A stretch of DNA of 64,000 nucleotides, from the NCBI GenBank assembly GCA_041859045.1, contig JBHELB010000053.1, forward strand, positions 81,664 to 145,663, read 5' to 3'. The position numbers and the translations under genes are program-made. Under the pieces are notes generated by a model that saw nothing but the letters and a program-made list of their open reading frames with translations, did not search any database and was not told the DNA's origin. Positions 59,429 through 64,000 of this stretch are shown piece by piece. Position 1 is the first letter of the stretch, and the number at the start of each line of letters is the position of its first letter. This stretch comes from JBHELB01 sp041859045. Its GTDB lineage: Bacteria; Hydrogenedentota; Hydrogenedentia; Hydrogenedentales; SLHB01.

Positions 59429-62400
59429 TCAGCGCGCGATTCGGAAACCAACCGACTCCGCCGCCGACGTGGGGGCGAAAGTCTCGTTACGATAGGCCGT
59501 GCGGCAGCGCGGTCCGTCGGTCGAATACGCACCGCCTCGCAAGACCTTAATCGTTCCTGTCGTCGGGCCGGTGGGATTGGTCTGTGGCGACGACGGGTAC
59601 GCGCCGTACCAATCCTGACACCACTCCCACACGTTTCCGCTCATGTCGTAGCAGCCGGACGGGCTGGGCCCGTTCACCCGCTCTGCCGTCGCGCCATTGA
59701 AGTGTCCCACAGGCGCAGTGTACGGCGCGCTGGTCAGACCTAACGGATTCACCGCCGAACTCGGATCTCCGAACGTAAGCAGATAATTGGCCTGACTCGA
59801 GGAAATCGTGTCGGAGAGCATTCCGTAGATCCAGTGCTTCACGCCATCCCAGGCAGCGGCGTGTTCCCATTCCGCTTCGGTCGGCAAGCGGTAACCCGAA
59901 CCTGAAATCAGGGCCCAGTTCGTTGTGCTATAGCGCGGCGTTAAGCTGTTCACTGCACTCAGCCAATTGCAGTAGGCCGCCGCGCCATACCACGTGACTT
60001 GCCCCACAGGATGATCGGCCATCGAATAACCGTCGCGCGTGATGGGACCGAACGTTCCTGCGGAAAATGCGATTTGCGCCGTCGAAGCGGACAACGTGTA
60101 CAGCAGCACGCCGTAAGCATAGACATCGCCGCCATCATACGGCGCATTTCCTGCGTTCTTGAGGATACCCTGACTCAGCGCCCAGTTCAGCGCATCGGCA
60201 AACTCGCCGTTGGTGACCTCATACTTGCCGATGGTATACGCGCTCAGCGTCACGCTGTGCTGCGGGAGTTCGTTGCCTCGCCCGCCGGGTTCGCCCGCCG
60301 TTGCGCCCATCAAGAAGGTGGTCGTGGGAAGCTCCAACACCTCTCCGGGAACGGCCGGAATATCCAACACGATCACATCCGCTTCCGATGCGGACTCGCC
60401 ATAAGTGTTGCGGACCTTCAGATAAACCGTCTTGCTTCCATTTCCACTCGACAACGCAAACGCGGGCGCCGCCGCATACGCTTGCCAGCTCGCACCGGTG
60501 AAGGTGGGCGATTCACTCGCCATGTACTCCGTCGGTGAACCCGCCGCGGTATGGTTGAGCGTCACATCGACGCTGCCTGTGCTCGACGCGCCGCTGTTGA
60601 TCGCGAAACCAGAGATACTCGGCGGTCCCGCGAACAGTATCGTGTCCGACGCCGCCCCGGATTCGCCCGAAGCGTTGCGAACCTTGAAGTACACCGTCTT
60701 CGTGCCGAGGTCGCCCGTCAATGTGAAGGAGAGCGACGCCGAATAAGGCAGCCACGTCGCACCGCTGAAACTCGGCGACAGACTCGCCATGTATTCGGTC
60801 GGCGTACCGCCGCACACGCTATTAATCGTGACCGTGGCGCTCGTGGTTTCCGTTGCGCCGCCGTTTATCGCCATTGACTCAACCACGGGAAGCGTTGGTT
60901 CTTCAAGTTGAATTGTGTCCGATACCGTAGGTGACTCGCCGGCAGCATTTCGAACTTTGAAGTACACCGTCTTGACCCCGTTGCCGGAAGACAAGGTGAA
61001 ACTAGGAGCCGATGCATACGTTTGCCACGAGGCGCCGGTGAATGATGCCGACTCCGAGGCCATGTACTCCGTCGGCGAACCGGCGCAGGTGTTGTTCAAC
61101 GCGACCACGCGGACAGCGCTCGTACTTGCGCCGCCTGCCAGTGCAAACATAGTGACCGTAGGCGATGTCGGCTCATTGAGCGAAATAGAGGCCGATGCCG
61201 TTTCGGACTCGCCGAGGGCGTTGCGAACCTTCAGATACACCGTTTTCGCGCCGTTCCCGGTGGACAGGACGAACGACGGAGCGACGCTGTAGGGCATCCA
61301 CGATGCGCCGGAGAATGACGACGATTCGCTCGCGATATACTCGGTGGGAAGCTCTGTGCACGTATTGTTCAACACGACTGAGCGAACGGTTGTCTCGACG
61401 GCACCGTCATTAATCGCAAACGCCGTAACGTGTGGAATTGACGGGATGTCGAGCACGATGGTGTCGCTCGCTCCCGACGACTCGCCGGCCGCATTACGAA
61501 CTTTCAAATACACGGTCTTAATGCCGTTGCCCTGACTCAGCGTGAATGCAGGCGCGGTCGCATAGGGAAGCCACGAAGCGCCTTCAAATCCCGGACTCTC
61601 GCTCGCCATATACTCTGTCGGCGTATTTGTGCAGACATTGTCGAGCGTTACATTGGCCGAAGTGGCCGTTCCCGCGCCATTGTTTATCCCGAAGGAACCG
61701 ATCGCGGGCGCTGTCGGTGCATTGAGTTGAATGGTATCGCTCAGCGTTGCCGAAGTTCCGGTGACATTCCGCACCTTGAAGTACACGGTCTTTGTCCCAT
61801 TCCCCGTGGAGAGCGTGAACCCCGGAGAGTTCGAGTAAGGAGCCCACGCCGCGCCCGTGAATGACGCCGATTCGCTCGCCATATATTCTGTGGGCGCGCC
61901 GGTGCAGGTATTGTTCAACGTCACCGTGCGCGATGTCGTCGCGGCCGCCCCGCTGTTGATGGCAAAAGAGGAGAGCACAGGCGTCACGCCCGAGGTCTGC
62001 AACGTGATTGACGCAGACACTGCACTCGATTCGCCCGCGCTGTTTCGCGCCTTGAAATAAACCTGCTTCACACCGTCTCCGCCGGTCAAGGTGAACGCGG
62101 GCGCGGTTGAGTAGAGCTGCCACGAAGCCCCCGAAAAAGAGGGCGATTCGCTCGCCATGTATTCCGATGGACTTCCCGTGCAGGTATTGTTCAGCGTTAC
62201 CGCGACGCCGCTCGTCGTTGACGCGCCGTTGTTAATTTGGAATGTCGTCACCACCGGCAACGTCACCGAAATGGTGTCCGACACCACACTCGATTCATCC
62301 ACCGAATTGCGGACTTTGAAGTACACGGTCTTTGTACCGCTTCCCGCGCTCAGTGTGAAACTCGGCAGGACGGCATAGGGAGCCCATGATGCCCCCGTGA

Positions 62401-63625
62401 AACTTGGCGATTCGCTCGCCATGTACTCCGTCGGCGCGCCGGTGCAATCATTCGTCAGGTAGACGGTCAAACTCGTCGTCGTGCTTGTCCCGTCATTAAT
62501 GCGGAAGCTCGTGACTTCAGGCGCCTTCAGCGCGATCGTATCCGAGAACGTGCTCGATACGCCCGAAGCGTTGCGGACTTGGAAGTAAACCTGCTTCGTT
62601 CCATCTCCCGCGCTCAGCGTGAACGACGGAGCCGTCGCGTACGCTTGCCATGAAGCTCCCACGAATGTCGGCGACTCACTCGCCATGTATTGCGTGGGCG
62701 ACCCGGAGCAGGCATTGTTCAGCGTGACCGTGCGCGTATACGTTTCCGAGGCACCCTCGTTGATGCGAAATTCAAGCACCTGCGGCACCACCGGCTCGTT
62801 CAATGAGATCGTCGCGCTGGCCGCGGAAGATTCCGCGCCACTCTTGCGTACTTTGAAGTAGACCGTCTTCGCGCCGTTCCCAGACGAGAGCTGGAAATCG
62901 GGGCTGCCACTGTATGGTAACCAAGACGCTCCTGTAAACAAGGCGGATTCACTTGCCATATATTCCGTTGGCTCTCCGCTACACTCGTTATCAAGCGTGA
63001 CGGTACGCAATGTCGTGCTCACGGATCCGCCATTCAAACGGAACGTCAGCACTTCGGGCGTCGCGGGCGTGTTGAGTGCTATGCCATCCGCCACCGCCGC
63101 CGACTCCAGAACGTACTTGCGGACTTTGAAGTAAACGGTCTTCTCGCCATCGCCGCTGGAAAGCGTAAAGATCGGCGCGGACGAATAGGGCTGCCAGGCC
63201 GCATCAGCAAATGTCGCGGACTCGCTCGCCATGTATTCGGTGGGGCTTCCATTGCAAGTGTTGTCAAGCGTCACGGAGCGGTTCGAGGCGGTCGTTGCGC
63301 CCGCGTTGATCGCCAGCGCCGTCACTTTGGTTTGAAGGCGCGGCTCCGAGACATCCGGAACTCCGTTGTCGTTGAGGTCGATCGGAAATCCAAGAATAAC
63401 GTTGATGATCAACTGTACGTCGATGGCGTTAGTCTTGCCCGAATAATCAATATCGGTGTTGTACGGAACGCTAAACCCCAAGATGCGGTTGATCGTGAAC
63501 TGCACATCGATCGCGTTTACTTTGTTGTTGCCGTCCACGTCTCCGGCGATCAACGCCCAAGACGCATCGCAGGCCAACAAGAACCCTAGACCGATCCCCA
63601 GACAGACACACAGCGTGCGCTTCAT
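59429..63625 (-). CDS. Secreted dockerin protein with eleven repeats and an FGE-like domain
   Basis: The 1398-residue protein has a signal peptide (LCVCLGIGLGFLLACDASWA), then a dockerin-like pair (GDVDGNNKVNAIDVQFTINR and DIDYSGKTNAIDVQLIINVI). From residue 100 come eleven repeats of about 88-91 residues (consensus VTLNNTCTGSPTEYMASES, then FTGASWxPY, KTVYFKVRNAxGES). Residues about 1093-1398 are a formylglycine-generating-enzyme/sulfatase-modifying-factor domain (MGATAGEPGGRGNELPQHSV, CYDMSGNVWEWCQDW, VLRGGAYST). Only one Cys is seen in the region that should hold the FGE pair (STDGPRCRTAYR), so the domain is probably not an oxidase. The gene stands 86 bases from nnrD. A cell-surface adhesion or structural role is inferred. 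Confidence 0.85.
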   Translation of the reverse strand: MKRTLCVCLGIGLGFLLACDASWALIAGDVDGNNKVNAIDVQFTINRILGFSVPYNTDIDYSGKTNAIDVQLIINVILGFPIDLNDNGVPDVSEPRLQTKVTALAINAGATTASNRSVTLDNTCNGSPTEYMASESATFADAAWQPYSSAPIFTLSSGDGEKTVYFKVRKYVLESAAVADGIALNTPATPEVLTFRLNGGSVSTTLRTVTLDNECSGEPTEYMASESALFTGASWLPYSGSPDFQLSSGNGAKTVYFKVRKSGAESSAASATISLNEPVVPQVLEFRINEGASETYTRTVTLNNACSGSPTQYMASESPTFVGASWQAYATAPSFTLSAGDGTKQVYFQVRNASGVSSTFSDTIALKAPEVTSFRINDGTSTTTSLTVYLTNDCTGAPTEYMASESPSFTGASWAPYAVLPSFTLSAGSGTKTVYFKVRNSVDESSVVSDTISVTLPVVTTFQINNGASTTSGVAVTLNNTCTGSPSEYMASESPSFSGASWQLYSTAPAFTLTGGDGVKQVYFKARNSAGESSAVSASITLQTSGVTPVLSSFAINSGAAATTSRTVTLNNTCTGAPTEYMASESASFTGAAWAPYSNSPGFTLSTGNGTKTVYFKVRNVTGTSATLSDTIQLNAPTAPAIGSFGINNGAGTATSANVTLDNVCTNTPTEYMASESPGFEGASWLPYATAPAFTLSQGNGIKTVYLKVRNAAGESSGASDTIVLDIPSIPHVTAFAINDGAVETTVRSVVLNNTCTELPTEYIASESSSFSGASWMPYSVAPSFVLSTGNGAKTVYLKVRNALGESETASASISLNEPTSPTVTMFALAGGASTSAVRVVALNNTCAGSPTEYMASESASFTGASWQTYASAPSFTLSSGNGVKTVYFKVRNAAGESPTVSDTIQLEEPTLPVVESMAINGGATETTSATVTINSVCGGTPTEYMASLSPSFSGATWLPYSASLSFTLTGDLGTKTVYFKVRNASGESGAASDTILFAGPPSISGFAINSGASSTGSVDVTLNHTAAGSPTEYMASESPTFTGASWQAYAAAPAFALSSGNGSKTVYLKVRNTYGESASEADVIVLDIPAVPGEVLELPTTTFLMGATAGEPGGRGNELPQHSVTLSAYTIGKYEVTNGEFADALNWALSQGILKNAGNAPYDGGDVYAYGVLLYTLSASTAQIAFSAGTFGPITRDGYSMADHPVGQVTWYGAAAYCNWLSAVNSLTPRYSTTNWALISGSGYRLPTEAEWEHAAAWDGVKHWIYGMLSDTISSSQANYLLTFGDPSSAVNPLGLTSAPYTAPVGHFNGATAERVNGPSPSGCYDMSGNVWEWCQDWYGAYPSSPQTNPTGPTTGTIKVLRGGAYSTDGPRCRTAYRNETFAPTSAAESVGFRIAR
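60356..63328 (-). repeat. Eleven tandem repeats of about 270 bp inside the dockerin protein gene
   Basis: The region codes for eleven consecutive units of about 88-91 residues. Each has a conserved PTEYMASES (or PSEYMASES) core, an aromatic GASWxPY step and a KTVYFKVRN step. DNA identity is high in the core, with diverged linkers such as xxTISL to xxTIQL. In the last unit Cys of the NNTC motif is lost (NHTAAG), and units 2 and 3 vary. Tandem expansion and contraction are likely in relatives. Confidence 0.9.
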
Positions 63626-63884
63626 TATTCGACCTCGTCGTAATCGGTCGCTTCGCCACTCCTGAATCGTGAGTGTCCGCCCTACAAAGCGACCACGTCA
63701 ACAAGATTGTACACGAATTCCCCGAAAAACAACTCGAAAATCATGGCAGATTTCTTAGTTTCTCCCTCACGCAAAATTACCCTTTGCGTACACGGTAAGC
63801 CGAGGCTAATGACGGAAGGGACGATATGTGCTCTCTCCGAGTGTCGGTCAAGAAATGCGCACTCATCAATCCCCAGTTTCCTAA

Positions 63885-64000
63885 TTAATCTGGAATTGCC
63901 TTGAGTACGTTGATGGCGTGGTTGAGTGGGTAGAGGTCAGCGATTTGGATGCAGTAGCTTCCGATGCGGGCTAGGGACAGGACGCGTTGGTGGACGGTGT
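63885..64000 (-). CDS. C-terminus of an unidentified protein (partial)
   Basis: On the minus strand the last 37 codons of a gene run in from the right edge and stop at TAA 63885-63887. The peptide (IGSYCIQIADLYPLNHAINV, then LKAIPD) looks like a natural helical C-terminus, but the family cannot be named. The gap from 63626 to 63884 holds no supported gene. Confidence 0.45.
   Translation of the reverse strand, partial: TVHQRVLSLARIGSYCIQIADLYPLNHAINVLKAIPD

Noticed and set aside
60356..63328. CRISPR-like repetition
   Set aside because: The regular repeats are about 270 bp long, in frame and coding. They lack short identical repeats with unique spacers, so this is a protein-repeat array, not a CRISPR array.

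Overview
The window is one contiguous, GC-rich, gene-dense bacterial segment of a Gram-negative type. It carries outer-membrane efflux and lipoprotein genes, type IV pilin-like genes, an alternative complex III (ACIII) linked to an aa3/caa3-type oxidase, dockerin repeats and many secreted DUF-type carbohydrate enzymes (DUF2961, DUF4091, DUF4838, GH3, GH88-like). This repertoire fits an aerobic, polysaccharide-degrading heterotroph of the Hydrogenedentota or a PVC-like lineage (Planctomycetota, Verrucomicrobiota, Lentisphaerota). The placement is inferred from gene content only, because no rRNA gene is present.

Layout: 1-5.1 kb has a membrane-anchored partial gene, tRNA-Asp with promoter and terminator, a CehA/McbA-like PHP metallohydrolase, a carboxypeptidase-regulatory-domain lipoprotein, and a membrane protein next to a decayed copy of its own tail. 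5.1-9.5 kb is a DeoR regulator plus class I aldolase divergent from a GH3 beta-glycosidase with a PA14 insert. 9.8-13.3 kb is a pilin-like cluster (PilV-, PilW- and PilX-like proteins, a membrane-anchored TPR protein, a 50-residue protein), followed convergently by a PhoA-type phosphatase lipoprotein. 14.9-27.1 kb is a tightly overlapping respiratory operon: actABCDEF, a small membrane protein, sco and coxBACD. It would move electrons from quinol through ACIII to an A2-type oxygen reductase.

27.2-35.9 kb holds glucuronate isomerase, a chemoreceptor with a complete beta-carbonic anhydrase built into its periplasmic sensor (the most unusual object in the window), TrkA, a pirin, TspO, an ECF-type sigma factor and initiator tRNA-Met with promoter and terminator. 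35.9-41 kb is a minus-strand sugar/uronate operon (GH88-like hydrolase, Gfo/Idh/MocA oxidoreductase, TIM-barrel isomerase, SDR) followed upstream by a second TIM-barrel isomerase. 41-54 kb is dominated by large secreted proteins of DUF4091, DUF4838, beta-propeller and DUF2961 types, interleaved with a methyltransferase, a FabK/nitronate-monooxygenase-like protein of unknown role and a histidine phosphatase. 54.2-59.4 kb has a TolC-family channel, long-form ribosome hibernation factor, ThiL and NnrD. 59.4-63.6 kb is one 1398-residue secreted protein: dockerin, eleven roughly 90-residue repeats and a formylglycine-generating-enzyme-like domain that lacks one of the two active-site cysteines. The right edge cuts an unidentified gene.

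Together the genes describe an oxygen-respiring cell that degrades uronate-containing polysaccharides, senses its environment with an unusual enzyme-containing receptor, and builds pilus-like surface structures. The main novelty candidate is the carbonic anhydrase-chemoreceptor fusion, a possible CO2/bicarbonate sensor.
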